A stretch of 64,000 bases of DNA from Streptomyces pyxinae (GCF_024756275.1 NZ_JANUGQ010000006.1:1-64000); one strand, 5' to 3'; numbered from the stretch's first letter, positions 43,256-52,661 are shown. Made by a program: numbers and translations. Notes: generated from the letters alone by a model not told the origin.

Positions 43256-43513
43256 CGCGGCTCCCCTGTCGTCTGCGTCGTCCCCGTATGAGCGTCGTCC
43301 CCGTGTCGCCGCCTATCGGGCGGCACCGGCCGGTACGGCCCGGGGCCCGTACCGCTGCCGCCGCGTACCGGCCGGGGCACGGGCGCCCCGGGGTCCCGCG
43401 CGTCCGGCGGCGATGCGCCCGGACGCTAGCACGCGCGGCCCTCCGGCCACCGAGCCACCCCGGCCACCCGGCCCGGACCGGGGCCCGGGCGCGCGGTCCC
43501 CGAGCCACCCCCC

Positions 43514-43657
43514 GGGCCCGAACCGGCACCGCCCGGGCCCGAGCCGACAGGCCGGGCCCGAACCGGCACCGCCCCCGGGCCCGAGCCACCACCCGGGCCC
43601 GAGCCGGCACCGCCCGGGCCCGGCACCCCCGGGCCCGAACCGACAGGCCGGGCCCGA
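43514..43657. repeat. Seven GGGCCCGA repeats upstream of the membrane protein gene
   Basis: GGGCCCGA occurs at 43514, 43535, 43554, 43577, 43595, 43631 and 43650, mostly 18-23 bases apart. The spacers are AACCGGCACCG, GCCACCACC and AACCGACAGGCC variants. The whole gap 43256-43829 is extremely GC-rich and holds no supported gene. Confidence 0.55.
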
Positions 43658-43829
43658 GTCGCCCCGGCCGCCCGGGCCGGACCGGGGCTCGGATCACCCG
43701 GCTCCGAGGCGCCCCGGCCGCCCGCCGGGTGACGGTCACCCGCCCCTGACGGTCCGGGCCCACGACGGCTCCGGCCCCGGGCCCCGGCGACCCGGGAGGC
43801 CGAACAGTCCCCGCTGAGCCAGTCCCCGC

Positions 43830-46262
43830 TCAGCCCAGCCGGGTCAGCTTGGCGCCGAAGCCGGGCTCGGCCAGCGCCTGCTGGGTGACGACGGGCACGG
43901 CGGTCTTGCCGGTGCCCGAGCCGATCGACAGCTCGCCGACGACCGTGCCCCGCGGCGCCTCGTGCGGCACGCCGTCCTTCTTGCCGGTCAGCCGGAGGTC
44001 GACCTTCAGCCCGGGCCAGCCCACGGCCTTCAGGTCGGCCGTCGTCACCAGGGGCGTACGACCGCCCAGGCCGTCGTCCACGTACCCGACGACCGCGCCC
44101 TTCTTCACCACGACCGCCGAGTCGATGTCGCTCTGCGCCTTCTCGACCAGGCCGCGGCTGTAGACCCGCGTGGCCTTCTCCAGCCTCGCGCTGACCCCGG
44201 AGGCATTCTGCACACCCATCACGGCACCGAAGATCCGGCGCTCCTTGCCGTCCACGATGGTGCGCGCGACCCACAGCAGATTGCCGCCCGCCGGGGTGGA
44301 GGAACCGGTCTTCAGACCGATGACACCCGGATTGTTCACGATCTTGTTGCCGTTGTAGAGCAGGCCGACATCATGCATCTCGACCTGCGGCAGGTCCACG
44401 GTCTTCCGGAGGACGGCGTCCTGCATCGCCGCCTTCGCCAGCTTGATCTGGTCGAGCGGGGTGGAGACGGTGGTCTTGTCGAAGCCACTGGGGTCGGTGT
44501 AGGTGGTCCCGGTCATGCCCAGCTCCTTGGCGGTGTCGTTCATCTTCTTGATGAACTTCTCCTCCGTGCCGGAGTCCCAGCGGGCGAGCTGGTGGGCGAC
44601 GTTGTTGGCTGAGCGGAGCATCAGCATCTGGAGCATCTCCTCCAGGGTGTACTGCTTGCCCTCCTTGACCTCCGCGACCGACCAGTCCGGGTTGCTCGCC
44701 TGCTCCTCGGTGAGCTTCTCGATCGTCAGCACCGGCCCCTTGGCGCCGGGCTTGATCGGGTGGTCCCTGAGGATGATGTAGGCGGTCATCGTCTTGGCGA
44801 CGCTGGCGATCGGCGCCGGCTTCTGCTCCCCGTAGGTGCCGATCCGGCCGACACCCTCGACCTCCACCGCGCCCTGACCCTCGGTGGGCCACGGCATCTC
44901 CAGCTTGCCGCCGCCGAAGGTGTACGTCGGCTCGGCGCTGAGCGCCAGCTCCGGAGCGGGCAGCGGCCGGACGGCCTGCACGACCGCGAAGACGATCACC
45001 AGCAGCACGACCAGCGGGGTCCAGATCTTGACGCGCCGCACCAGGGTCCGGACCGGTGTCTCCGGCGGGGGCGGCGTGTTGGTCAGCTCCGCGAGCAGGT
45101 CCAGCGGCGGGCGCGGCGGCATCGGCTGCTGGGTGGTCCGCTCGGCCCCGGTCAGCGCGGCCGGCTCCCCGGCCCCCGCCGCCGTCCCGGCCCCGGCCCC
45201 GGCCGCCCCGGCCCCCGCCTTCGACGACGGCTCGGCCTTCGACGGCGCCGGTGTCTTCGGCGACACCGCTGTCGCCGGCGCCGCCGGTGTCTTCGGCGCC
45301 GTACCGCCGACCGCCGGACGCACGTCGTCCCCCCGCAGCGGCACGAACTTGCTGGTCCGCTCGGCGGGCGACTCCGCGGGCGCCGCATCCGACGCCTTGG
45401 CCGCCGCACCCGGGGCCACCGCCTTGAGCGCGGTGGTGGGCTGGTCCTCGACCGGCTTGCGCGGCGCCGCCCGGAAGACGGCGGTGGGCTGGTCCACCCG
45501 CGCCTCCCCGGGGGCGCCCTCCCCGGCCTCCTCGGCGGTGCCTTCGCCGTCGGTGTCCTTCTTCGTACGGTCGGCGGGCCGCGCCTCTCCGCCCGGTCGG
45601 CCCACCCCGGCCGCCCCGTCCTTCAGGCCCCCGCCGCCCGCCTCCGCGTCGTCCGCCGTCGTCCGGGCACCCGGGACCCCGTCGCTCCCGCTGCCGGAAC
45701 CTTCCGCCCCGGCGCCTCTCACACCGCCCGTGTCCTCGGCGGCGTCGGCGTCACTGGCACCCTCGGCGCCGCCGGTGTCCTCGGCTTCACCAGCCTCTGC
45801 GGCTTCCTCCGCGTCCTCGGCGTCCTCTGCGTCCTCGGCCACCCAGGCCGCCACCGCCGCCTTCAGCCGCTCATCACCCTCGCCACCGGCGGAGCCCTTC
45901 GCGGTGGAGTTCTTCGCGGTGGAGTCCTCCTTGGCGGAGCCCTTCGTGGCGGCGGAGTCCTTCCCGGTGGCGTCCTTCTCCGCAGGCTCCTTCTCCGCCC
46001 CGGATTCTCCCGCTCCGGTCTTCCCCGCCGCGGCCTCGTCCGCCCCGGCCTTTCCGGCCCCGGATTCCCCGGCCGCCGGCTTCCCGGGCGCGCGGAAGAC
46101 CGCCGTCGGCTGGTCGACCGGCTTCGCGGCCCGGTCGGACTGGTCCTTCCGGTCCGGTGTGCGCTCGTCACCCAGCACGGCAAGCCGCGGGTCACGTTCA
46201 CCCGGAGCCGTCCTCCCGGACGACTTCTGCTGCTCCGACTTGTCCGGGGACTCGCCCGCCAC
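43830..46262 (-). CDS. D-alanyl-D-alanine carboxypeptidase (S11) with long disordered cytoplasmic N-terminus
   Basis: 810 aa, about twice the usual size. The C-terminal part (residues 450-810) is a penicillin-binding serine peptidase: the Ser-x-x-Lys is in APIASVAKTMTAY near 485, SAN in LRSANNVAHQLA, and KTG in GLKTGSSTPAGG near 651. One membrane helix (WTPLVVLLVIVFAVVQAV, near 413-431) anchors it with the catalytic domain outside. The first 400 residues are low-complexity Ala/Glu/Gly/Lys sequence holding repeated DQPTAVFR motifs (near 49 and 255) and related DQPTTALK. Such Thr-containing motifs fit phosphorylation by a PASTA-type Ser/Thr kinase. It trims peptidoglycan pentapeptides. It is divergent from a GPP34 gene. 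Confidence 0.88.
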   Translation of the reverse strand: MAGESPDKSEQQKSSGRTAPGERDPRLAVLGDERTPDRKDQSDRAAKPVDQPTAVFRAPGKPAAGESGAGKAGADEAAAGKTGAGESGAEKEPAEKDATGKDSAATKGSAKEDSTAKNSTAKGSAGGEGDERLKAAVAAWVAEDAEDAEDAEEAAEAGEAEDTGGAEGASDADAAEDTGGVRGAGAEGSGSGSDGVPGARTTADDAEAGGGGLKDGAAGVGRPGGEARPADRTKKDTDGEGTAEEAGEGAPGEARVDQPTAVFRAAPRKPVEDQPTTALKAVAPGAAAKASDAAPAESPAERTSKFVPLRGDDVRPAVGGTAPKTPAAPATAVSPKTPAPSKAEPSSKAGAGAAGAGAGTAAGAGEPAALTGAERTTQQPMPPRPPLDLLAELTNTPPPPETPVRTLVRRVKIWTPLVVLLVIVFAVVQAVRPLPAPELALSAEPTYTFGGGKLEMPWPTEGQGAVEVEGVGRIGTYGEQKPAPIASVAKTMTAYIILRDHPIKPGAKGPVLTIEKLTEEQASNPDWSVAEVKEGKQYTLEEMLQMLMLRSANNVAHQLARWDSGTEEKFIKKMNDTAKELGMTGTTYTDPSGFDKTTVSTPLDQIKLAKAAMQDAVLRKTVDLPQVEMHDVGLLYNGNKIVNNPGVIGLKTGSSTPAGGNLLWVARTIVDGKERRIFGAVMGVQNASGVSARLEKATRVYSRGLVEKAQSDIDSAVVVKKGAVVGYVDDGLGGRTPLVTTADLKAVGWPGLKVDLRLTGKKDGVPHEAPRGTVVGELSIGSGTGKTAVPVVTQQALAEPGFGAKLTRLG

Positions 46263-46388
46263 CGTGCCTCCTCAACAACGCGTTGTCCGAACCATGTATC
46301 AGTGTCCTGTGTGAGCCGTAAGCCCCCGTGCTAGACGAGAACGACATACGGCCCGGTTCCCGCACAAAGCACCCAGGCGCTCTCGACA

Positions 46389-46422
46389 GATGAATGTGAG
46401 AGGGGTCACCCTGTCATTCATC
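46389..46422. promoter_or_regulatory. Inverted repeat between the carboxypeptidase and GPP34 genes
   Basis: GATGAATG and CATTCATC are 8-base arms with an 18-base spacer, ending 17 bases before the GPP34 start. They could be an operator of the divergent promoter or a 5' leader hairpin. Confidence 0.4.
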
Positions 46423-46439
46423 CACGCGGGGAGGCATGG

Positions 46440-47177
46440 ATGGGCAGGAGCCGCAGAACACTTCCGGAGGAGCTTCTGCTGCTCGCTCTGGACCCGGCCA
46501 CGGGTACCACAGCGCAGCCGCAGTCGCTCGACCTCGGCCTTGCCGGAGCACAGCTAGTGGAGCTGGCTCTGGCGGGACGGATAGCCCCGGACGGGGATCG
46601 TATCGCCGTGGTGATGCCACGGCCGACCGGAGATCCGACACTGGACTCCGCACTGGAACTGCTGCGCAGGCGCGGCAGCCCGGTACGGGCCGTCCACTGG
46701 ATCGGCGGGCCCCGGCTGGGGCTCCGCCAGACGTATCTCTCACACCTGGAGCGGTGCGGCATGGTGCATGCCGTCGAGAGCCAGATGTGCGGGGTGCTGC
46801 CGACGACGCGCTACCAGGCGACCGAGACGGCGATCAGCCGGGAGATCAGGGCCCGGCTGGACAGCGCGATCCGCACCGGTGTGCCGCCGGACCCACGGAC
46901 CGCGGCGCTCGCCGCGCTGGCCCACGCGGTCGGGCTCGGCAAGCATCTCTACCCCGGGAACGAGGGGCGCTCCTCGCGCTCCCGCCTCCGGGATCTGATC
47001 CGCCACGACCCCATGGGCGGCCTGGTGGCGCATGCCGTGATGGACGTCCAGAACGGCGTGGCCGCCCAGCCCCGGCGCGGCACGCCCGCGGGCGGCTCCG
47101 GCAGGACGGCCACGTCGGGCGTGCCCATCCAGCCGGGCGCCCGGGGCGGGTCCATGGTCCGGGCCGTCGCCCACTGA
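46440..47177 (+). CDS. GPP34 (GOLPH3/Vps74-like) family protein
   Basis: 245 aa from the ATG at 46440, with GGGGAGG upstream; an overlapping ATG at 46436 is out of frame. The GOLPH3-like core is present: TLPEELLLLALDPATG, LAGAQLVELALAGRI, DSALELLRRR, and RYQATETAISREIRARLD. Family members bind acidic phospholipid head groups through a helical fold. Streptomyces carry many copies of unknown use. The C-terminal 30 residues are Gly/Arg-rich and disordered. It is divergent from a cell-wall carboxypeptidase gene. Confidence 0.82.
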   Translation: MGRSRRTLPEELLLLALDPATGTTAQPQSLDLGLAGAQLVELALAGRIAPDGDRIAVVMPRPTGDPTLDSALELLRRRGSPVRAVHWIGGPRLGLRQTYLSHLERCGMVHAVESQMCGVLPTTRYQATETAISREIRARLDSAIRTGVPPDPRTAALAALAHAVGLGKHLYPGNEGRSSRSRLRDLIRHDPMGGLVAHAVMDVQNGVAAQPRRGTPAGGSGRTATSGVPIQPGARGGSMVRAVAH

Positions 47178-47748
47178 GGGCAGCCGGGGGCCGCGGCCGG
47201 CCCACCGGACACACCGCGACACCAGGTCACGGGCCCACCGGCTCGCACCACACCGTCGCACACGGCACACCGCACACCGCGTCCACCCACGGGTGCGCGC
47301 CGCACCGCGACACCCACCGCACCACAGCGCCACCGCACCACGGCGCCGGGCGGCCCACCGCACGGCCGGAACCACCCACGGACCCACCACGGAACCACCA
47401 GGGATCCGCCACGGAACCACCCACCGCATCACCGCATCACCGCACCGCCCGGCCGACGGACCGGTGCGCACCCCACCGGGCCCCGGTACCACCCCGGCCC
47501 GGTACGACCCGACCCCGGCCTCACCCGGGTCCTCGGCACCGCAGGAGCGCGGGGCGGCCGACCGGTCGCCCCGCGCGCTTGTGCCGTAATGACGGAGGTG
47601 TCCCGTCGGTACGGGTGTCCCGGCCGCTGCCCCCCGGGGGGCACCCCGTTGACGCGTGTAGCCATTTCCCAGCGCGGGGCGCCCCCTCGGTGGCAATCTG
47701 CTGAGCAGTAGATACGCACAGCGACCCGAGTCGGAGGTGCAGTTTCCC
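47178..47748. other. Long intergenic region, strongly C/A-skewed
   Basis: 571 bases without a supported gene. From 47200 to about 47450 the plus strand is dominated by CACC, CGCAC and CCACCG motifs, with short direct repeats such as CGCATCAC and CCACGGAACCACC. From 47620 on, the sequence looks like the promoter and leader of the XRE gene. Confidence 0.4.
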
Positions 47749-48606
47749 GTGGCGTCGAACGTCAACCCCACCGTCAGGCGACGCAGATTGGGCCAGGAGC
47801 TCCGGCGGCTGCGCGAACTCAAGGGCATGACGGCGGAGGAGGTGGCGGACCGGCTGCTCGTCTCGCAGTCCAAGATCAGCCGCCTGGAGAACGGCCGCCG
47901 CTCCATCAGCCAGCGGGACGTCCGCGATCTGTGCGGGGTGTACGAGGTCGAGGACCTCCGGATCGTCGACTCCCTGATGCAGATGGCCAAGGACTCGCGC
48001 CAGCAGGGCTGGTGGCACGCCTTCGGCGACATCCCGTACAGCGTCTACATCGGCCTGGAGACCGACGCGGCCTCGCTGCGGGTCTACGAGCCGCAGGTGG
48101 TGCCCGGACTGCTCCAGACCCGGCAGTACGCGGAGGCGCTGATCACCGGTGCGCTGCCGGAGAGTTCGCTGACCGACATCGAGAAGCGGGTGAACGTCCG
48201 CGTCCGGCGCCAGGAGCGGATCAACGACACCGACCAGCCGCTGCGGCTGTGGGCGGTCATCGACGAGTCCGCGCTCCGCCGGGTGGTCGGGGACAAGCAG
48301 CTGATGATCACGCAGCTGGAGCACCTGGTGGAGCAGTCCCACCTGCCGCATGTCACCGTACAGGTACTGCCGTTCGAGATGGGCGCGCATCCGGGGGTGT
48401 GCGGGCACTACGCGATCCTGGAGTTCCCGGACGCGTCGGACTCGTCGGCCGTCTACATCGAGGGCGTGACCAGCGACCTGTACCTGGAGAAGGCCCACGA
48501 CGTGCAGCGGTACAGCGTCATGTACGAACACCTGCGCGCCCAGTCGCTCAACGTCGACCAGTCCCGGCAGTTCATCGTCGACATCACCAAGGAGTACGCC
48601 CGCTGA
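47749..48606 (+). CDS. XRE-family regulator with DUF5753 (WhiJ/Scr1 type)
   Basis: 285 aa from the GTG at 47749 (MASNVNPTVRRRRLG), 11 bases after GGAGG. The HTH is LKGMTAEEVADRLLVSQSKISRLENGRRSI. The rest is DUF5753: VYEPQVVPGLLQTRQYAEALI, VRVRRQERI, DESALRRVVGDKQLM, VQVLPFEMGAHPG and YLEKAHDVQRYSVMYEHLR. Proteins of this type are numerous in Streptomyces, bind DNA and are usually partnered by a small DUF397 protein, here at 48935. Relatives such as WhiJ and BldB partners affect development. Confidence 0.87.
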   Translation: MASNVNPTVRRRRLGQELRRLRELKGMTAEEVADRLLVSQSKISRLENGRRSISQRDVRDLCGVYEVEDLRIVDSLMQMAKDSRQQGWWHAFGDIPYSVYIGLETDAASLRVYEPQVVPGLLQTRQYAEALITGALPESSLTDIEKRVNVRVRRQERINDTDQPLRLWAVIDESALRRVVGDKQLMITQLEHLVEQSHLPHVTVQVLPFEMGAHPGVCGHYAILEFPDASDSSAVYIEGVTSDLYLEKAHDVQRYSVMYEHLRAQSLNVDQSRQFIVDITKEYAR

Positions 48607-48934
48607 GCCCGGTGCACCGGGCCCGGTCGATCCCCCGGTCCCGGCCGGTTCGGGCGCCCCGGACCGGCCGGCGGGGTCGGCACCGTACACCGGCCCGGTT
48701 CTCGGTGTAAGTCCACCTGGAATATGCCATCCGGTCGGGTGAACGGCCGCCGCACGGGCCCGCGTTGGCCAGTAGCGTCGATGCCGACGTCGAACGATGT
48801 CGGTGACGAGCGCACGGGCCCGGAGCCCGGGCCGGCGCGCGTCACCGCTGTCCGTCGGTCGTCCCGGGCCGCCGCCGGCGGTCCGCCGGGAGACCGCCGG
48901 CAGCCCCTCACCCCTCGGAACCGGAGTGAAGATC
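48607..48934. other. Intergenic region between XRE and DUF397 genes
   Basis: 328 bases without a gene. It begins with GC-rich inverted repeats after the XRE stop (CCCGGTGCACCGGG). It later holds CCGACGTCG-aacg-ATGTCGG-like symmetry near 48783-48804, about 130 bases before the DUF397 start, which may be part of its own promoter. This suggests the two genes can be transcribed separately. Confidence 0.35.
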
Positions 48935-49135
48935 ATGGCAATTACCCAGGGCGCCCTGAACACCTGGACCAAGTCCTCGTACTCCTGCGGCAACGGCGCG
49001 TGCGTCGAGGTCAAGTCACCGCTGGTGGCGGCGATCTCGGTGCGCGACTCGAAGGTGCCCGCCGGGCCGTCGATCACCTTCGTCCCCGGGTCCTGGAACG
49101 CCTTCGTACGCGACGTCGGCACCGGCACCCGCTGA
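48935..49135 (+). CDS. DUF397 protein, partner of the XRE regulator
   Basis: 66 aa from the ATG at 48935. The full DUF397 pattern is present: TWTKSSYSCGNGACVEV, VAAISVRDSKVPAGP, and SWNAFV near the end. DUF397 proteins are small, soluble antitoxin-like partners of DUF5753 XRE regulators. It has a Cys pair (CGNGAC) not seen in the two other DUF397 copies of the window. Confidence 0.85.
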   Translation: MAITQGALNTWTKSSYSCGNGACVEVKSPLVAAISVRDSKVPAGPSITFVPGSWNAFVRDVGTGTR

Positions 49136-49359
49136 GAACCGGCGGGTTCCGCAGGCCCGGGCCCGGAGACTCGCGGCCCCGCCCCCCATCTCACGGCATC
49201 ACGGCATCACCGCATCACCGCGTCATCGCTGCATCGCATCACCCACAGAGCCCTCTCGACCGGATTACCGCCGACCAGGCCGAGGGGGCTCCGTCCTGCC
49301 CGCACCCGGCTCCGGCACCCCCGTCCGTCGTCGTCGGCCGGCCTTTCTCACCCCGGTCC

Positions 49360-50469
49360 TCATCCCCGTGGGTAACGGGCCAGCCAGCCCGGGGCGGAGA
49401 CGGCGGGGCCGTGCAGCGCGGGGCCCTGGGTCATCTCCATGGCGAAGTCGTCGGCGAGCTCCAGCACCGTGGCCCGGCCCTCCAGTTCGGCCAGCCAGGC
49501 GGGCGGCAGCGCGGTCTCGCCGTGCAGGGCGCCGAGCAGCCCGCCGGTGAGCGACCCGGTGGTCTCGGACGGCCCGTCGTGGTTGACCGCCAGCCGCAGC
49601 CCGTGCCGCATGTCCGCCCCGACGAGGGCGCAGTAGACCGCGATGGCCACCGCGTCCTCGGCCGCCTCGCCGTCGGTGTCGCCCAGCGCGGCGATCCGGT
49701 CCGGCCCCGGTACCCCCTGCCGTACGGCGCCGAGCGCGCCCCGCAGCGCCCCGGCGACTGGCTCGTGCCCGGCGTACCCGGCGAGCAGCGCGGGCACCCG
49801 GGCCACCGCCGCCTCGATGGTCTCGCCCCGGGCGACACCGTGCACCACGACGGCGTAGGCACCGGCCGCGAGGTACGCCGAGGGGTGCCCGTGCGTCTGC
49901 GCGGCGCACTCCACGGCGAGCCGGCACACCAGCTCCGGCTCCCAGCCGACCAGCAGCCCGAACGGCGCCGAGCGCACCACGGCCCCGGCGTCCCGGGCGG
50001 CCGGGTTCTTGGGGCGGTCGGGGGTGCCCAGTACCTCGTCCCCGAGCCCGGTGAGGGTGGCCCGGGCCGGGTTCCGGCGGGCGTACAGCCACTCCTCGCA
50101 GGCGAGCCAGCCGTTGTCCTTCCGCCGCTCGTCCGGGCCCCAGTCGCGCTGGGTGGCGGCCCAGCGGAGGTGGGCCCGGTGGATGTCGGTCGGCGGATGC
50201 CAGGCACCGGTGTCACGGCGCACCTGGGCGCGTATCAGCCCGTCCACCGTGAACAGGGTCAGCTGGGTGGCCGAGGTGACGGCGCCGCGCCGGCCGTGGG
50301 CGGGGGTGAGATCGCTGAGCCCGTCCGGCCCGTGGGCGTCCCGGATGGCCTCCACGGAGAGCCCGGAGACCCCCGCCCCGAGGGCGTCCCCGATGGCGGC
50401 GCCCAGCAGACAGCCGCGTACCCGGGCACGGAAGTCCTGCTGCTCGGCCCGGCCCCAGACAGTACCCAC
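49360..50469 (-). CDS. ADP-ribosylglycohydrolase-family protein
   Basis: 369 aa from the GTG at 50469, with GGAAGGGG upstream; the frame stays open further up but through Arg/Gly-rich DNA. The fold's opening motif RVRGCLLGAAIGDALGA and the later metal-site segments GDTDGEAAEDAVAIAVY and NHDGPSETTGSLTGGLLGALHGE are typical of DraG/ADPRH enzymes. They remove ADP-ribose from proteins, nucleic acids or small molecules using two Mg ions. The usual D-T-D near the C-terminus appears as HDGPSETTGS, so binding residues are somewhat changed. No ADP-ribosyltransferase is near. Confidence 0.83.
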   Translation of the reverse strand: MGTVWGRAEQQDFRARVRGCLLGAAIGDALGAGVSGLSVEAIRDAHGPDGLSDLTPAHGRRGAVTSATQLTLFTVDGLIRAQVRRDTGAWHPPTDIHRAHLRWAATQRDWGPDERRKDNGWLACEEWLYARRNPARATLTGLGDEVLGTPDRPKNPAARDAGAVVRSAPFGLLVGWEPELVCRLAVECAAQTHGHPSAYLAAGAYAVVVHGVARGETIEAAVARVPALLAGYAGHEPVAGALRGALGAVRQGVPGPDRIAALGDTDGEAAEDAVAIAVYCALVGADMRHGLRLAVNHDGPSETTGSLTGGLLGALHGETALPPAWLAELEGRATVLELADDFAMEMTQGPALHGPAVSAPGWLARYPRG

Positions 50470-50594
50470 CGAGCCCCTTCCGTCGGCCGCCACCGTACGC
50501 CTGGCCCAGCACTGTAACCGACCACCCCGCCCCCGTCCGCCCCCCGCTCCCCGCACCCGGACCGGCACCCTCCACCCGGGGCCGCCCGCGCGGA

Positions 50595-50780
50595 TCAGCT
50601 CTCGGATCGCACCGCGCCGACGAAGGTCGCCCAGACATCGGTCGAGACCGTGACGATCGGTCCGGTGACCTTGCTGTCACGGACGAGTACCCCACCCACC
50701 GCGCCCGGAGCCCACTCGACACAGTTGCCGCCCGCTGGACCGCTGTACGAGGACTTGACCCACCGCAGGAACGTATCCAC
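50595..50780 (-). CDS. DUF397 protein, orphaned copy
   Basis: 61 aa from the GTG at 50780, with AGGGAGAAG upstream. It reads DTFLRWVKSSYSGPAGGNC, EWAPGAVGGVLVRDSK and WATFV, the DUF397 pattern. It is nearly identical in DNA to the copy at 52467-52661, including upstream bases. Its XRE partner survives only as a 24-residue stub that reads into it, so this copy has lost its cognate regulator. Confidence 0.82.
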   Translation of the reverse strand: MDTFLRWVKSSYSGPAGGNCVEWAPGAVGGVLVRDSKVTGPIVTVSTDVWATFVGAVRSES

Positions 50781-50851
50781 AGCTTCTCCCTCTGGTCCCT
50801 GATGAACTTCGCGCAGGCGTGGGCCGACAGCACCTCCGCCGACAGGGCATG
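50779..50851 (-). pseudogene. C-terminal stub of an XRE/DUF5753 regulator
   Basis: The minus strand encodes HALSAEVLSAHACAKFIRDQ and REKL, matching the last residues of the intact XRE protein at 52658-53476 (DLSEEALSARASAEFIRDQ, MEKL). In the intact gene the stop TGA overlaps the DUF397 GTG; here that TGA has become TGG. Everything upstream of the stub is missing and replaced by the monooxygenase gene. Confidence 0.65.
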
Positions 50852-50917
50852 TGCGCATCCGCGTTGCTCCCTCGGATCGGTGACCCGTGCTCCGACATGC
50901 ACGGCATCCCGTCTGGG

Positions 50918-51235
50918 TCACGTCCACGCCCCGGCAGCGTCCTGGCTCCGCAGGAAGGTGACGTGTACGTCGGAGACGTACTTCTCCCGCTCCTTCAGGA
51001 AGTGGCGGGTGTGCTCCTGCTGCTCATGGTGGTCGAACGCCGCCCGGTCGGCGTAGAGCTCGTAGAAGAGACGGGCGTGGGGCTCCCCCGCCACCGCGTG
51101 CACGACATGGGCCAGCGTGCCCGGTTCCTGGGCCCGGATGCCTTCGAGCACTTTCGTCACCAGGGCGTCAAACGCCTCCGCCGCCTCCGCGTCGCGCAGG
51201 GTGAACCGGACGACGAGGCCAAACCCTCTGGTCAT
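50918..51235 (-). CDS. Antibiotic biosynthesis monooxygenase (ABM)-fold protein
   Basis: 105 aa from the ATG at 51235. It is a dimeric ferredoxin-like fold: LVVRFTLRDAEAAEAFDALV, EPGTLAHVVH, FYELYADRAAFDHHEQQEH and FLKEREKYVSDV. This family includes quinone-forming monooxygenases of polyketides and haem-degrading enzymes. Many single-copy members have unknown substrates. It lies between a regulator stub and a TPR gene, inside a segment flanked by near-identical DUF397 sequences. Confidence 0.82.
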   Translation of the reverse strand: MTRGFGLVVRFTLRDAEAAEAFDALVTKVLEGIRAQEPGTLAHVVHAVAGEPHARLFYELYADRAAFDHHEQQEHTRHFLKEREKYVSDVHVTFLRSQDAAGAWT

Positions 51236-51335
51236 GTGGCCCTCCTTGATCTTGCCTCCGGAGCCGCAGGGTGGAGCCCACGGCCACACATGTCGCGTCG
51301 AGGGGCGGTGGCCGGTCGGCGCCCATGTCCCCGGC

Positions 51336-52406
51336 TCACTCCCCCGCCGCCCCCGCCACCCGGGCGGCCCGTTCGCACAGCGTCCGCGCCTCGGAGAGCC
51401 CGCCGTAACGCCGCAGCCGGATCCCCAGCTCCCGCAGGGCGGCCCGCACCTTGACCGACCGGATGCCTTCGGCGCAGTCCAGGAAGCCGTCCCAGGCGGT
51501 GAACGCGCCGTCCGTGTCCCCTTGGCGCAGGCGTACGGTGCCGAGGTCCGCGAGGACGATGGCCCGGGTGCGCCTGCGGTCCAGCCCGTGGATCCCGAGC
51601 GCCAGCCGCAGATGTTCCTCGGCCGCGTCGAGATCACCGAGCCGCCCCAGGATCGTGCCGCTCTCATGGGCCCAGCGGCCCGGCGAGTAGTGGGCCGCCC
51701 AGGAATCTCCGGCAACGTCCGCGGAACGCCCGATGGCCGCCTCGGAGGCCGCGAGATGGCGGGTGGCCGTCCGGCGGTCGTCGTCCTGCGCGGCCGCCTG
51801 GGCGAGCGTGGCCTCGTAGTAGGCGACGGCCCGTGGGTGGTCCACCCGCCGCCCGTGCTCCACGCACGCCTCGGCCAGTTGGACGGCCTCGGCGCGGTGT
51901 CCCAGCTCCCCGCACTGAACGGCCAGGCCCCGCAGCGCGGTCGCGGACAGCTCCGGATCCCCCGCCTCGGCGGCCAGCCGGTAGGCATGCGCGTAGTACG
52001 CCTGCGCCAGCCACCGCAGCTCGGGGGTGTCCCCCTCGTCCTGCGCCATCCAGCCCACCAGGTGCACGAGTTCGCTGACGGCTCCGAAGAGCCGCCGTCC
52101 GGTGGCCTCACCGAACCGCCCCGCCAGCCAGGGGGCGACGTCCTCCGTCAGATAGCGGACGGCGAGATGCCGGGCATGCCCGCCACCGAGTTCCGCGGCG
52201 GAGTCCCCCAACGACTTCACCATCTGCCGCACCGCCGCCACCTCCCCCTGCCCCACCCGGACGGCTCCGGCCACGGGACGCCCGGCCCGGCGCAGCACAC
52301 CCTCCGGGTCGGGCAACCCCAGAGCACCCAGGGCGTATCCGCTGGAGGCGGTGAGGAAGGTCCGGCGCTCCACGTCACTCCTTGCCAACTCCAAGGTGGG
52401 GAACAT
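51336..52406 (-). CDS. TPR regulator lacking its N-terminal HTH domain
   Basis: Up to 356 aa. Streptomyces XRE-TPR regulators normally have an HTH, then a linker ending DVERRxFL, then a TPR domain. Here the frame begins in that linker ([17 protein letters not shown]) and only the TPR part remains: [62 protein letters not shown] lies two codons before the ATG. The ATG at 52406 is weak; a GTG at 52373 has AAGGAG four bases before it and may be the working start. Without DNA-binding domain it may be non-functional or act as a peptide sensor only. Confidence 0.68.
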   Translation of the reverse strand: MFPTLELARSDVERRTFLTASSGYALGALGLPDPEGVLRRAGRPVAGAVRVGQGEVAAVRQMVKSLGDSAAELGGGHARHLAVRYLTEDVAPWLAGRFGEATGRRLFGAVSELVHLVGWMAQDEGDTPELRWLAQAYYAHAYRLAAEAGDPELSATALRGLAVQCGELGHRAEAVQLAEACVEHGRRVDHPRAVAYYEATLAQAAAQDDDRRTATRHLAASEAAIGRSADVAGDSWAAHYSPGRWAHESGTILGRLGDLDAAEEHLRLALGIHGLDRRRTRAIVLADLGTVRLRQGDTDGAFTAWDGFLDCAEGIRSVKVRAALRELGIRLRRYGGLSEARTLCERAARVAGAAGE

Positions 52407-52466
52407 GGCTTACCCGGCTCACTCGGCGGATCATGAGCAGAGCCGCCGGATCGCGTGCGGGCGGAG

Positions 52467-52661
52467 TCAGTCCTCGGAACGCACCACACGGACGAAGGCC
52501 GCCCAGGCACCGGCCGAGACCGTGACGACCGGACCGGGAACCTTGCTGTCGCGGACGGGCACCGCACCGGTCGCGCCCACCGCGTCCGGGGCCCACTCGA
52601 CACAGTTGCCGCCCGCCGGACCGCTGTACGAGGACTTGACCCACCGCAGGAACGTATTCAC
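52467..52661 (-). CDS. DUF397 protein, partner of the adjacent XRE regulator
   Basis: 64 aa. The GTG at 52661 overlaps the XRE stop (GTGA), so the pair is translationally coupled. The pattern is TFLRWVKSSYSGPAGGNC, VRDSKVPGPVVTV and AWAAFV. It is almost identical to the orphan at 50595-50780 over the first 20 residues and differs mainly in a GATGAV insertion in the middle. Confidence 0.86.
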   Translation of the reverse strand: MNTFLRWVKSSYSGPAGGNCVEWAPDAVGATGAVPVRDSKVPGPVVTVSAGAWAAFVRVVRSED

